Translations under genes and position numbers: made by a program
Shown: piece after piece, positions 52,524 to 61,662 of the stretch
How positions within the stretch are numbered: position 1 is the first letter of the stretch
Layout: each line of letters opens with the position of its first letter
Assembly: GCA_019352875.1 (NCBI GenBank)
Contig: JAAAFW010000006.1
Location: 1,208,284-1,272,283, forward strand
Length of the DNA stretch: 64,000 nucleotides
Direction of reading: 5' to 3'
Source: Pedobacter cryoconitis
GTDB taxonomy: Bacteria; Bacteroidota; Bacteroidia; Sphingobacteriales; Sphingobacteriaceae
Notes under the pieces: generated by a model
Told to the model about the DNA's origin: nothing
What the model saw: the letters and a program-made list of their open reading frames with translations, nothing else
Database searches by the model: none

Positions 52524-52814
52524 TTAAAGCTCGACTGCGTAAATATCAGTTTCGCGCATGATTAAGTAATCTTTACCTTCATAAGGAAACTCAGTGCCTC
52601 CGTATTTTCCGTAAATTACTACGTCTCCAACTTTCACAGTTGGTTTTTTACCTTCTGAATCTTCTTCAGAAACAGATACCACAGTTCCTTTTGATGGTTT
52701 TTCCTGTGCAGTTTCCGGGATGTAAAGTCCAGATGCAGTTTTAGTTTCTGCCGGAGCAGGCTCAACAATTACACGATTTGCTGTTCCTGCGATGGTTTTA
52801 AGGTTTAAAGCCAT
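52524..52814 (-). CDS. groES: Co-chaperonin GroES
   Basis: 96 residues with the standard GroES pattern: RVIVEPAPAETKTASGLYIP (mobile loop), KPSKGTVVSVSEE and VGDVVIYGKYGGTEFPYEGK. It caps GroEL. First in groES-groEL, with a 98-base leader, an exact -7 box at 52913 and an inverted repeat around that box. Confidence 0.97.
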   Translation of the reverse strand: MALNLKTIAGTANRVIVEPAPAETKTASGLYIPETAQEKPSKGTVVSVSEEDSEGKKPTVKVGDVVIYGKYGGTEFPYEGKDYLIMRETDIYAVEL

Positions 52815-52905
52815 AATTTAATATAAATTTATTTTTTAGGGTAACATTAAAATTTGTAGATAACTACTTGTTAAGTCTGTATCAGTTTTTATGCCAAGCG
52901 GGTTT

Positions 52906-52936
52906 AGCTTGACAAATTTACGCAGGCTTGTCAGCT
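52906..52936 (-). promoter_or_regulatory. Inverted repeat around the groES promoter
   Basis: TGACAA (52910-52915) and TTGTCA (52928-52933), 12 bases apart, with flanking AGC (52906-52908) and GCT (52934-52936), one base out of phase on the left. It overlaps the -7 box. It is not a CIRCE element (no TTAGCACTC), so any heat-shock control would use another repressor. Confidence 0.4.
52913..52920 (-). promoter_or_regulatory. -7 promoter element TAAATTTG of groES-groEL
   Basis: Plus-strand CAAATTTA is an exact TAnnTTTG on the minus strand, 98 bases before the groES ATG. Confidence 0.6.
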
Positions 52937-52984
52937 AATGGATTATGCGTCTGATTTTTTGTGTCAGACTGGCAGAATAAAAAA

Positions 52985-53016
52985 AGGCCCGTCAGCGTTT
53001 AAATTCTGACGGGCCT
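52985..53016 (-). terminator. Terminator of the miaB-secG operon
   Basis: 11-bp perfect stem AGGCCCGTCAG / CTGACGGGCCT with a 10-base loop; seven T follow on the minus strand, 26 bases after the secG stop. Confidence 0.93.
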
Positions 53017-53041
53017 GATTATGCCTTGATAGCTTTAAATA

Positions 53042-53395
53042 TTATTTAGCAGAATCTGCTGGTGCTGGTGCCGGCGCAGTTGTCTGCGGAGCAATACCAC
53101 CACCAATCGGAGAAGGCGTAGGTGTTTTATCCAGGTGCTCCTGAATTTTAGAACTTCCGCTGCCAGTGCTCGCACCACCTGTTTTACCAATAGTGGTAAT
53201 AGCCAGGGAGATTACTACAATCAGTGTTAACAATACCCAGGTTCCTTTTTCTAAAACGTCTCCGGTGCGTTGTACACCGAACATGTTACTGCCGGATCCG
53301 CCTGTTGCAAGACCACCACCTTTTGGGTTTTGTATCAAAACAAACAGCCCTAGAGCAACACAAATAATGATTAATAAAATAATTAAAAAAAGCAT
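53042..53395 (-). CDS. secG: Preprotein translocase subunit SecG
   Basis: 117 residues. Two membrane helices (about 3-23 and 54-74) around the conserved cytoplasmic loop IQNPKGGGLATGGSGSNMFG. The tail is Ser/Gly/Pro/Ala-rich, a common Bacteroidota extension. SecG assists SecYE in protein export. It is the last gene of the operon and starts 14 bases after the TPR-type gene. Confidence 0.95.
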   Translation of the reverse strand: MLFLIILLIIICVALGLFVLIQNPKGGGLATGGSGSNMFGVQRTGDVLEKGTWVLLTLIVVISLAITTIGKTGGASTGSGSSKIQEHLDKTPTPSPIGGGIAPQTTAPAPAPADSAK

Positions 53396-53409
53396 AGTAT
53401 GTTAAATGG

Positions 53410-54501
53410 TTAAATTTTCTTTTGAATAGATTGGATAAGGTCGGCAAAGTAACGGCTTTTTTCTGGAAACTTCAAACTTAATTTTTCATAAGTATCTATC
53501 GCTTTGTCGTAAAGCATTTGCTCTATGTAAATGTTAGCCAGGGTCTCAGACACCAGGTCATTCTGGTCTTCGGCACTCTTTTTAGCCTTATTTTCGGTGT
53601 CGATCTGCTCAGCTTTCGGCGGATTTATCTGAGGGTCATTTTTAATGAAACTCTCGATCAGTTCGAACTCTTTTCCGGTATGTTTTGGTTTATCTTCCGT
53701 TTCCGGTAATTCCGCCTGACCGGTAAGCGGACTCTGCAGATGAAAAATATGTTCCACATACTGCTGCTGTAATTCAGGGGCATCGTCAGTCCTTGTTTTT
53801 TGGACGGCATATGGCTGAAAGATACTCTGATGTTCTTTGCGGGTTTTAGCCAGCCACCATAAGAATGTGTAAGGCAGTTTTTCATCATGATAATTACTGA
53901 CACTGCTTTTTTCTTCTGCTTCAGCCGGCCCCACTTTTTCTTCGGTCTGTACTGGCAAAGTATCCTGAAGCTCCTGTTCCTTGATTTCTGCCGGAGCTTC
54001 CGTTCCAAAGTTTTGCTCAAAAGCAAAAAAATCAGATGAGGCAATACTTTCTACAGCAAAATCATGTTCAGGCGACGGTCTGCGAGGTGCTTCCGCAGCG
54101 GGCTGTGTTCCATTACGGAAAGGCCGGTATTCTGTGTTTTCAGTTTCGGCTGGTTGTTCTGTTGCAGCTGCACTCAGGACATGCAGGATTTCATGCGGCT
54201 GACTTGCTGCGGGATGCTGATCTCCGGATAGTTCTATAACCGGTAAGTTCCGGGGATGAAATTCTTTCTGTTTAATGAAGTTATGCAGTGAAGTACCGCC
54301 GGTGTAAAAAGCGGCAGTAGCAAATACCTGTTCTTTTTGAGGTTCCTGCATCAGCGCCCTGGCCAGCAGCAGGTGCAGCGGCTGGAAATAAGGATATTCC
54401 TGAATTAATTCCTGTAGCATGGATCGATCAGCGGGGCCTGCTTTTGCAGGGTCCGCCAATAATTCTGATAGTTGATTTTTTAGATGATTATCCAGCTCCA
54501 C
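53410..54501 (-). CDS. TPR-like protein of unknown function
   Basis: 363 residues, soluble. The N-terminus (about 1-75) has LKNQLSELLADPAKAGPADR and YPYFQPLHLLLARALMQEPQ, helical and superhelix-like. A long acidic, Pro/Glu-rich linker (about 95-200) is followed by a conserved-looking THTFLWWLAKTRKEH-type segment and a single TPR-like pair near the C-terminus (ETLANIYIEQMLYDKAIDTYEKLSLKFPEKSR). Proteins like this sit between lptE and secG in Sphingobacteriaceae. I do not know its role; the position suggests envelope biogenesis or protein assembly. Confidence 0.8.
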   Translation of the reverse strand: MELDNHLKNQLSELLADPAKAGPADRSMLQELIQEYPYFQPLHLLLARALMQEPQKEQVFATAAFYTGGTSLHNFIKQKEFHPRNLPVIELSGDQHPAASQPHEILHVLSAAATEQPAETENTEYRPFRNGTQPAAEAPRRPSPEHDFAVESIASSDFFAFEQNFGTEAPAEIKEQELQDTLPVQTEEKVGPAEAEEKSSVSNYHDEKLPYTFLWWLAKTRKEHQSIFQPYAVQKTRTDDAPELQQQYVEHIFHLQSPLTGQAELPETEDKPKHTGKEFELIESFIKNDPQINPPKAEQIDTENKAKKSAEDQNDLVSETLANIYIEQMLYDKAIDTYEKLSLKFPEKSRYFADLIQSIQKKI

Positions 54502-54537
54502 GTGACTAAGTTAAACAATGAAATTTAATTTTCCGCT

Positions 54538-55047
54538 TTACCACTGTGCAAATGCACGGTTAAAGATGTCTTCAGTAAGCTGAGCATTAATTTCCCTGAT
54601 CAGCTGCTGCTGCTGTGATTCCAGTGTCTGCCCTGTTGCTGGAAACTCTCTGAATCTTTCGAAAGACTCTTCGTAACTCTGTTTAGGGTCTAAATTGCTG
54701 GTATATTTAATACTGACTCTGATGGTAAGCTTATTCGTTCCCGCACTTGGTGAATTATTATTCTGCAGGGAAGTTGGCCGGATGTCGTAACCCGTAATCC
54801 TGCCTTCGAATATCGCGTCGGCATCGTTATTCCGGATCGCCAGACTGGTCTGATTACGTATCCTTGTTTTCAGGGCTTCGGTAAGGTCCTGGCCCAGGGT
54901 CGGAATAACCAGCGGCGCATTATTCTCAAAATATAAAACTGCTACAGTTTTCATGTTCGCTGGAATAGACGCGCCATTTAACTTGATAGAACAGGAATGC
55001 AGTACTGACGCGATAGGGATCAGCAACAGTAAAAATATTTTTTTCAT
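54538..55047 (-). CDS. lptE: LPS-assembly lipoprotein LptE
   Basis: 169 residues. Lipobox VLHSC gives Cys19 as lipid anchor. The fold pattern VAVLYFENNAPLVIPTLGQD and LTEALKTRIRNQTSLAI, then an Ig-like tail, match Bacteroidota LptE. It plugs LptD and helps put lipopolysaccharide in the outer leaflet. Its ATG follows the stop of the sigma54 regulator by 3 bases, so it is firmly within the operon. Confidence 0.9.
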   Translation of the reverse strand: MKKIFLLLLIPIASVLHSCSIKLNGASIPANMKTVAVLYFENNAPLVIPTLGQDLTEALKTRIRNQTSLAIRNNDADAIFEGRITGYDIRPTSLQNNNSPSAGTNKLTIRVSIKYTSNLDPKQSYEESFERFREFPATGQTLESQQQQLIREINAQLTEDIFNRAFAQW

Positions 55048-55050
55048 TGC

Positions 55051-56283
55051 TTAGTTTAAATTCAGTTCTTTAATTTTTCTATAGAGCGTCCGTTCCGAAA
55101 TTCCCAATTCCTGAGCAGCAAATTTCCGCTTGCCTTTATGCTTTTTTAAAGCCTTTTTAATCAGGTCAGATTCTTTGTCAATCAGGGAAAGTGATTCTTC
55201 CACTTCTTCCGCATCATGCGTGTAATTATAATCTACCGGGGCATTCTGAGAAGGCTTTTTAATAGTCAGCGTATTCTCGTGATTCATTTCCGGGTCTACA
55301 TCCTGGTACAGCTGATTAATATAGTGCGGGTTCTCAGCCATGATATGCGAGGTGTTTCCACCACTCTGGATAATTTCTGCAACCAGTTTTTTCAGGTCCA
55401 TCATATCCTTTTTCATATCAAACAGAACTTTATATAAAATATCCCGCTCAGAAAAATCCTCTTTGTTGTTATTGTTAATAGCCATTGGAAGATTGCTTCC
55501 GCCTTCATTCGGAATATAGTTCATTAGTGCCTGTGCGGTCACATTTCTGTCCTTCTCCAGTACACAAACCTGTTCTGCAATATTCTTCAGTTGTCTGACA
55601 TTTCCAGGCCAGCTGTAATTTGTCAGTAACTGGATAGCCTCATTGTCCAGCTGGATGCCGGGACTACGGTATTTATCACTGAAATCGGCAGAGAATTTGC
55701 GAAACAACAGGTAAATATCTTCTTTACGTTCCTGTAAAGCCGGAATACGTAATGGAACAGTATTTAATCTATAATAAAGATCTTCTCTGAATTTTCCGGA
55801 TTTAACCCGGTTATATACATCAACATTGGTTGCTGCAATAATCCGGACGTCTGTTTTCTGTACTTTGGACGAACCTACGCGCAGATATTCACCACTTTCC
55901 AGAATTCTCAGCAGGCGTGCCTGTGTACCAAGGGGTAGCTCTGCTACCTCATCCAGAAAGATTGTACCACCATTGGCAACTTCAAAGTATCCTTTACGGG
56001 CTTCGTGAGCACCGGTAAAAGAACCTTTCTCATGACCGAATAATTCCGAATCAATTGTACCCTCCGGAATAGCTCCGCAGTTCACTGCAATAAAAGAACC
56101 ATGTTTACGGGCACTGATCTGGTGAATGATATGGGAAAAAACTTCTTTACCACTACCACTCTCGCCCGTGATCAGCACGGACATATCTGTTGGGGCTACC
56201 TGCCTGGCAATATCTATTGCACGGTTAAGCAAGGGCGAGCCACCAATAATTCCAAATCGGTTTTTGATATCCTGTACGTCCAA
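55051..56283 (-). CDS. Sigma54-dependent transcriptional activator (no receiver domain)
   Basis: 410 residues. It opens directly with the AAA+ domain: GESGSGKE (Walker A, about 41-48), KGSFTGAHE, where the sigma54-contacting loop is GSFTGA rather than GAFTGA, FLDEVAELPLGTQARLL (Walker B and sensor) and RIIAATN. A linker (about 270-370) ends in a Fis-type HTH (LKKHKGKRKFAAQELGISER). Lacking an N-terminal sensor, it may be always active or be controlled by expression. It is embedded between miaB and lptE, as is common in Sphingobacteriaceae. Confidence 0.93.
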   Translation of the reverse strand: MDVQDIKNRFGIIGGSPLLNRAIDIARQVAPTDMSVLITGESGSGKEVFSHIIHQISARKHGSFIAVNCGAIPEGTIDSELFGHEKGSFTGAHEARKGYFEVANGGTIFLDEVAELPLGTQARLLRILESGEYLRVGSSKVQKTDVRIIAATNVDVYNRVKSGKFREDLYYRLNTVPLRIPALQERKEDIYLLFRKFSADFSDKYRSPGIQLDNEAIQLLTNYSWPGNVRQLKNIAEQVCVLEKDRNVTAQALMNYIPNEGGSNLPMAINNNNKEDFSERDILYKVLFDMKKDMMDLKKLVAEIIQSGGNTSHIMAENPHYINQLYQDVDPEMNHENTLTIKKPSQNAPVDYNYTHDAEEVEESLSLIDKESDLIKKALKKHKGKRKFAAQELGISERTLYRKIKELNLN

Positions 56284-56316
56284 AATAAAAGTATTTTTTA
56301 TAAAAAATTCAGTTTG

Positions 56317-57750
56317 TTAATCTGCAATCCTGCCCAGAAGGGTCGCTGATGTACAACGCTCAATCACGACATTTACATATTGACCCGGCTTAACATTTTC
56401 GACAGCCGGGAATACGATCATCGCATTCTGGTCATTTCTGCCGCAAAGGTCAAGATCCGATTTTTTCGAATAACCTTCTACGAGAATTCTAACTGTTTTA
56501 CCAACAGACTCCTGTAAACGCTTACGGGAGGACTCCTGTTGTTTCAGCAGAATTTCTTTCAGCCTGCGTTTTTTGACCTCTTCAGGAACATCATCCTCCA
56601 GTTTACGGGCGGCCATTGTTCCTGGTCGTTCTGAATAGCTGAAACAGAATGCAAAATCATAATCTACATAATCCATCATGCTCATGGTTTCCTGGAATTC
56701 CTCTTCAGTTTCCGAGCAGAAACCTGCAATGATATCTGTCGAGATGGCACAATCAGGAATGATACTGCGGATTGCATCTACACGGTTAATATACCATTCT
56801 CTAGTATAAGTTCTGTTCATCAGTTCCAATACTCTGGTACTGCCCGACTGAACCGGCAGGTGAATATTATTACAGATATTATCGTGTTTTTTAATTGTAT
56901 ACAGTACCTCGTCGGTAATGTCTTTCGGGTGTGAAGTGGAGAAACGCACACGTAGTTCCGGGCTGATCAATGCAACCTTTTCAAGCAATTGTGCAAAGTT
57001 AACTACAGTTTCAGCCTGGTCATCTGCCTGATCAGAGCCTTTCCATTTATAAGAGTCCACGTTCTGGCCCAGCAATGTAACTTCTTTGTAACCGCGTTCA
57101 TGCAGGTCCTGTGCCTCCGCCAGAATTGAATGCGGATCACGGCTGCGCTCACGCCCTCTGGTAAAAGGAACCACGCAGAAAGAGCACATATTATCGCAAC
57201 CTCTCATAATAGAGATAAAAGCAGTAATCCCATTTCCGTTCAGACGAACCGGACTGATATCAGCATAAGTTTCCTCGCGTGATAAAAGCACGTTAATTGC
57301 TTTCTGGCCTTCTCCAACCTGCTCAAGTAGTGCAGGCAGATCACGGTAAGCATCTGGTCCGACAACAACATCGACCAGTTTTTCCTCTTCCAGAAATTTA
57401 GATTTTAATCTTTCGGCCATGCAGCCGAGTACACCAACGATCAGTTTTGGATTTTTACGTTTTTCAATTCCAAACTGCGACAAACGATTTCTAACACGCT
57501 GTTCTGCGTTTTCCCGGATCGAACAGGTATTAATAAAGATGGCGTCTGCTTCCTGATAATTCCCTGTAGTCTCAAAGCCCTGGTCAAGCAGAATGGAAGC
57601 TACAATTTCAGAATCGGCAAAATTCATCTGGCAACCATAACTTTCAATATATAGCTTTCTGGCATTAAGGGCTTTAGGTGCATCAATAATCAAGGCTTCA
57701 CCCTGACGCTCTTCATCGTGTGTCTTATCTGTTAGCTGTAAATCGATCAT
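56317..57750 (-). CDS. miaB: tRNA-2-methylthio-N6-isopentenyladenosine synthase MiaB
   Basis: 477 residues. N-terminal MTTase cysteines in [24 protein letters not shown] and [10 protein letters not shown]; radical SAM motif [19 protein letters not shown]; and a C-terminal TRAM domain (about 410-477, [21 protein letters not shown]). It adds a methylthio group to i6A37 of tRNA. It heads the operon miaB, sigma54 regulator, lptE, TPR gene, secG, behind an exact -7 box. Confidence 0.97.
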   Translation of the reverse strand: MIDLQLTDKTHDEERQGEALIIDAPKALNARKLYIESYGCQMNFADSEIVASILLDQGFETTGNYQEADAIFINTCSIRENAEQRVRNRLSQFGIEKRKNPKLIVGVLGCMAERLKSKFLEEEKLVDVVVGPDAYRDLPALLEQVGEGQKAINVLLSREETYADISPVRLNGNGITAFISIMRGCDNMCSFCVVPFTRGRERSRDPHSILAEAQDLHERGYKEVTLLGQNVDSYKWKGSDQADDQAETVVNFAQLLEKVALISPELRVRFSTSHPKDITDEVLYTIKKHDNICNNIHLPVQSGSTRVLELMNRTYTREWYINRVDAIRSIIPDCAISTDIIAGFCSETEEEFQETMSMMDYVDYDFAFCFSYSERPGTMAARKLEDDVPEEVKKRRLKEILLKQQESSRKRLQESVGKTVRILVEGYSKKSDLDLCGRNDQNAMIVFPAVENVKPGQYVNVVIERCTSATLLGRIAD

Positions 57751-57773
57751 ATCGGATTAAATGTTACTAGTTG

Positions 57774-57781
57774 CAAAAATA
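57774..57781 (-). promoter_or_regulatory. -7 promoter element TATTTTTG of the miaB operon
   Basis: Plus-strand CAAAAATA is an exact TAnnTTTG on the minus strand, 23 bases before the miaB ATG. Confidence 0.65.
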
Positions 57782-57885
57782 CTAAATATAATTCGTAAAT
57801 GACAAATTGGCAGCATTTAAAAAGATCTGCTGAATGTCAAACATTGTCCTGTACAGATTTGTCTCTGTATACAAATACCCGGTTT

Positions 57886-59703
57886 ATGATCGACAATCCG
57901 CAATTAAGAAAAATATTAAAATGGGCAGGCCTGACAGTCTTAACCGTGTTGGTACTGCTAACCGGCGTCTCGGTATATTTCAGTAAAAACTGGAAACCTG
58001 AATTAGAGAAAAAAATCACAGAAGCTGTCAATAAAGGGTCAGAGGGATTGTATCAGGTTAGTGTGAAAGATCTTCACCTGAACATTCTAACAGGTAGCAT
58101 CAGTGCGGACAGTATCTGGCTTCGGCCGGATACGGTAATGCTGAATGCACTGCTGGGTAAAAAAGTGGCACCTACGCATCTCTTTGAAATCCGGTTGGCG
58201 AAACTGCAGCTTCGCAGGCTTTCGCTGCTCCGCATCTGGCGTAAAAAGGAAATCGACCTGAATGATATTATCCTGAATAAGCCTTCCATTAACATGACAT
58301 ATTATGCCGGACAGCACCGCCCTCAGACTAAAACAAAACCAAAGAGCCTTTATGAACTGCTCTCAGGGACATTACATTCTGTCCGGATTAAGGCGATGCG
58401 CATTGCAGATGCAGATTTCGACTATATCAGCGGGGCCACCGGTAAGAAACTTAATTCGGTACACAAGCTGAATCTAACAGTCCGGGATTTTCTGCTTGAT
58501 GCAGATTCCGCTGATGATACCACTCGTTTTTATTATACGAAAGATGTCAGGTTCGAAATAGCCGGTTATCAGTCGCCCTCTAAAGACGGAATGTATACCA
58601 CCAAAGTTGACAGTATTACCGGTTCGTTGCGGAAAAGAGAGCTGGAGATTAAAAACTTCCGGATGATCCCTAAATATCCTGAACTGGAGTTCAGCAGAAA
58701 ACTCGGGACACAAAAAGACCGTTATGATCTTCATTTTAAACATATTCTTTTTTCTGGTATAGATTATTTGCGCCTGAATAGTGACGGTGTGCTTCATGCG
58801 CAGAGCCTGTTGCTCAACTCCGGTATTGCAAAGATCTTTATGAACCGGGAACTGCCAGGCGGTACGCAGGACAAAACACAAAACTTTCCGCATATGGCAT
58901 TGCAGCGCCTGCCGGTTGCCACAACTATTGATACACTGAAACTCCGCAAGCTTAATGTAGCTTATACCGAATATAACCCAATGGCAGAACAAAAGGGCAC
59001 TGTACATATTGACAATCTGAAAGGTAACGTCTTAAATGTAACCAATGACTCTGTTTCTTTGGATAAGAGTGCGGTGGCAGTTGCCCTGCTTGAAGCGGAT
59101 TTGGTTAAAGCAGCGCATCTAAATATCCAGATAGATTTTAAACTCCGTTCCCCTATTGCCGGATTTCATTATAAAGGTCATATAGGCCCGATGAATATGG
59201 TTAAGCTGAATCCGCTGTCCCGCGCACTAGGGCTGGTCGAGCTGGAAAGTGGCAAGATTAGTAAAATCGACTTCCAGGCCGAAGGGAATCGATATGGCGC
59301 AAAAGGTAAAATGCAGATGCGTTATACTGATTTGAAGATACGATTGCTCAAAGCAGGTGAAGATGGAGAAGCACCTAAGAAGAAGGGGTTCTTATCATTT
59401 CTTGCCAATAATATTCTGATCAAAGATTCTAATCCTCTGCCAGGTAAAGAATTGCGCGAGGTGAAGATTGATTTTGAAAGAACACCTTCGGCCTCGTTTT
59501 TTAACCTGTTATGGAAAAGTGTATTTATTGGCCTTAGAGAAACTGTCGGATTAGGTATTGTTCCGATGAAAAGTCCGGAACAGGGTAATAAAGACATGCA
59601 GAAAAAGCTCAAAGAACGAAAAGAAAAAAGAGCGGAAAAGAAAGAAGAAAAGAAGGCAGAAAAAGAAAAAAAGGAACAAGAGCAGCAGAAGAAGAAAGAT
59701 TAA
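57886..59703 (+). CDS. AsmA-like envelope protein, first tandem copy
   Basis: 605 residues from ATG 57886 (MIDNPQLRKILKWAGL); the longer frame from 57799 would add a hydrophilic, unlikely N-terminus. One membrane helix (about 14-35, LTVLTVLVLLTGVSVYF) is followed by a large periplasmic region of repeated beta-rich segments, as in AsmA/TamB-type lipid-transfer proteins. The C-terminal region has FFNLLWKSVFIGLRETVGL, matched in the next gene, and a tail of about 38 residues almost wholly Lys and Glu. It is likely involved in phospholipid movement between membranes or outer-membrane biogenesis; this is inferred from fold style. Confidence 0.78.
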   Translation: MIDNPQLRKILKWAGLTVLTVLVLLTGVSVYFSKNWKPELEKKITEAVNKGSEGLYQVSVKDLHLNILTGSISADSIWLRPDTVMLNALLGKKVAPTHLFEIRLAKLQLRRLSLLRIWRKKEIDLNDIILNKPSINMTYYAGQHRPQTKTKPKSLYELLSGTLHSVRIKAMRIADADFDYISGATGKKLNSVHKLNLTVRDFLLDADSADDTTRFYYTKDVRFEIAGYQSPSKDGMYTTKVDSITGSLRKRELEIKNFRMIPKYPELEFSRKLGTQKDRYDLHFKHILFSGIDYLRLNSDGVLHAQSLLLNSGIAKIFMNRELPGGTQDKTQNFPHMALQRLPVATTIDTLKLRKLNVAYTEYNPMAEQKGTVHIDNLKGNVLNVTNDSVSLDKSAVAVALLEADLVKAAHLNIQIDFKLRSPIAGFHYKGHIGPMNMVKLNPLSRALGLVELESGKISKIDFQAEGNRYGAKGKMQMRYTDLKIRLLKAGEDGEAPKKKGFLSFLANNILIKDSNPLPGKELREVKIDFERTPSASFFNLLWKSVFIGLRETVGLGIVPMKSPEQGNKDMQKKLKERKEKRAEKKEEKKAEKEKKEQEQQKKKD

Positions 59704-59850
59704 CGGAATGGCGCTAAACAAAGGCGGGACTTGCCGGGAAATATTGTTCTGCATAGAGGGAAAAGGGGTTAAATAAGATTTTTCGGTACATGGAAAAAAC
59801 AATTAATGTGTAAGGGGAATTATGTATATTGTAAACAATAAAGCGGCTGC

Positions 59851-61635
59851 ATGAATGGAAAAGCACGAAAGACAATAAGTCTGATCAAATGGATAGTTGT
59901 TGGCCTGTTCCTGCTGTTTGCTCTGGCAGACGCAGCTTCGTGGTTGCTGGCAGCAAGGATGCGGCCGGTTATAACGCGTGAATTAAAGGATCTCGTCCTT
60001 AATTCAACCGACAGCCTGTACAGTGTGAAATTCTCCAGGGTCAATACCAACTTTCTTTTCGGCAATGCCTCAGTAACTGATGTGGAAATCATTCCGGACA
60101 CAGTGATCTATAACAAGCTGGCCAGACTGAAGCGTGCACCGAATAATACATATGCGGTTACCGTTAAGAAATTAACGATCAGAAATTTTCATCCTTATCA
60201 ACTTTGGAAAGGGCAGCGTTTACGTGTAGATCAGCTCTTATTTGAACACCCAAGAGTTGTGATGACCAATAAGCAGCTGGAATTCAATGAAGACAGGCCA
60301 CCACGTCCTTACAAATCTCCATACGCCTATATCTCAAAGTTTTTAAAAGAAATCAGTGTTCAGAGTATTGATCTTAAGGATATCAGCTTTAGCTATGTGA
60401 ATCGCAACGGCGACGTACCAGTTACAGATTCTTTAAGTAAATTGAATGTCAGCTTGAAGGACTGGCTTATAGATGCAGGTTCAGCTACAGATCCACAACG
60501 GTTCTACCTATTGAAAGACGTGTGGATTAATCTCAGCGATTATAAATATGCAACACCTGACAGTCTTTATCATATTGAATTAAACGAACTGTCTTTCCGT
60601 TCTTCCACCGGCAAGCTGAACGTACGTAAGTTCGGTGTTATACCACGCTACGGGGAAATGGAGTTCGCCAGGGTATCTGGTTTCGCCAAAGACAGGTTCA
60701 GTATCTTGCTGAATGATATTGACCTGAAGGGAATTGACTTGCCTTTATATGTCAGAAAACAGGAGCTGCGAGCTAAGGAAATGAACATCAGCAATGGTTA
60801 TGTATCTGTTTTTAATAACAATGAACTCCCTTCCAGAGGAACAGTAAGAATGGGTAAATTTCCGCATCAGCTGCTGCAAAATGTCAAAGGGCTGGTTACC
60901 ATAAATAAGCTTACGCTGGCAAATCTGGATCTCAGTTATGCCGAGTACGACCAGGAAAGTAAGATGAAGGGTAAGATTACTTTTGAGAATACTTCCGGGA
61001 CGCTATTAAATGTAACTAATGAGGCTAAAGCCAAAGCTAAAAATCCGGTTATGCAGGCCAGTCTGCAAAGCGATATGATGGGGCAGGGTAGGTTGCTGGT
61101 AGATTTCCGGTTTGATTTGCTATCTGAAAAAGGTGCTTTCTCTTATAAAGGGGAGCTTGGGCATTTGGACGGGCCATTGCTAAACAGGATTACCAAACCT
61201 CTGGGGATGCTTCAGGTCAAAAGCGGTGTGGTCAGAAAGCTAAGCTTTGATATTGTTGCCGATGAAAACCAGGCGAAGGGAAAGCTTAATTTTGCTTATA
61301 ATGACCTGTCGGTTACGCTGCTGAAAAAGGTTGAAGGTAAAGATTGGCTGGTTAAGCAGGGGCTTATTTCCATGCTGGCCAATGCAATGGTTATTAACGT
61401 AGATAATCCAGATGACAAGGGTAATTTCATCACCGCAAAAGTCGATTATAAACGTAATCCCACTCACTCATTTTTTAGTTTTATCTGGCAGAGTCTTTTT
61501 CAGGGTATCAAATACACTGTTGGGCTTAGTCCAAAGAAACAGGCTGAGATTAACCAGAAGATCAGGCAGTTCGAAAAATTAAAGACCGACCGCGAGCTCA
61601 GGCGCCAGGCCCGGGAAAGAAGGAAGCAGGGTTAG
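59851..61635 (+). CDS. AsmA-like envelope protein, second tandem copy
   Basis: 594 residues, a paralogue of the protein coded just upstream. Shared segments align in order: the N-terminal helix (about 9-31), the strand pairs near TINKLTLANLDLSYAEYD (first copy: TLKLRKLNVAYTEYN), GTLLNVTNEA (GNVLNVTNDS) and FFSFIWQSLFQGIKYTVGL. The C-terminus is basic (RELRRQARERRKQG) rather than Lys/Glu repeats. The duplication and 147-base gap suggest each copy has its own promoter. Same cautious role as the first copy. Confidence 0.78.
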   Translation: MNGKARKTISLIKWIVVGLFLLFALADAASWLLAARMRPVITRELKDLVLNSTDSLYSVKFSRVNTNFLFGNASVTDVEIIPDTVIYNKLARLKRAPNNTYAVTVKKLTIRNFHPYQLWKGQRLRVDQLLFEHPRVVMTNKQLEFNEDRPPRPYKSPYAYISKFLKEISVQSIDLKDISFSYVNRNGDVPVTDSLSKLNVSLKDWLIDAGSATDPQRFYLLKDVWINLSDYKYATPDSLYHIELNELSFRSSTGKLNVRKFGVIPRYGEMEFARVSGFAKDRFSILLNDIDLKGIDLPLYVRKQELRAKEMNISNGYVSVFNNNELPSRGTVRMGKFPHQLLQNVKGLVTINKLTLANLDLSYAEYDQESKMKGKITFENTSGTLLNVTNEAKAKAKNPVMQASLQSDMMGQGRLLVDFRFDLLSEKGAFSYKGELGHLDGPLLNRITKPLGMLQVKSGVVRKLSFDIVADENQAKGKLNFAYNDLSVTLLKKVEGKDWLVKQGLISMLANAMVINVDNPDDKGNFITAKVDYKRNPTHSFFSFIWQSLFQGIKYTVGLSPKKQAEINQKIRQFEKLKTDRELRRQARERRKQG

Positions 61636-61662
61636 CAGGTTTATTAAGCAGCCATTTATCCT

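Noticed and set aside
53658..54044. 128-codon frame inside the TPR-like gene on the same strand
   Set aside because: It is an alternative frame with runs of basic and aromatic residues, while the main frame has operon spacing and a TPR pair.
58474..59007. 177-codon ORF on the minus strand inside the first AsmA-like gene
   Set aside because: It lies fully antisense to a long, well-supported gene, has a Cys/His/Phe-rich composition unlike a real protein, and has no promoter or neighbours that fit.
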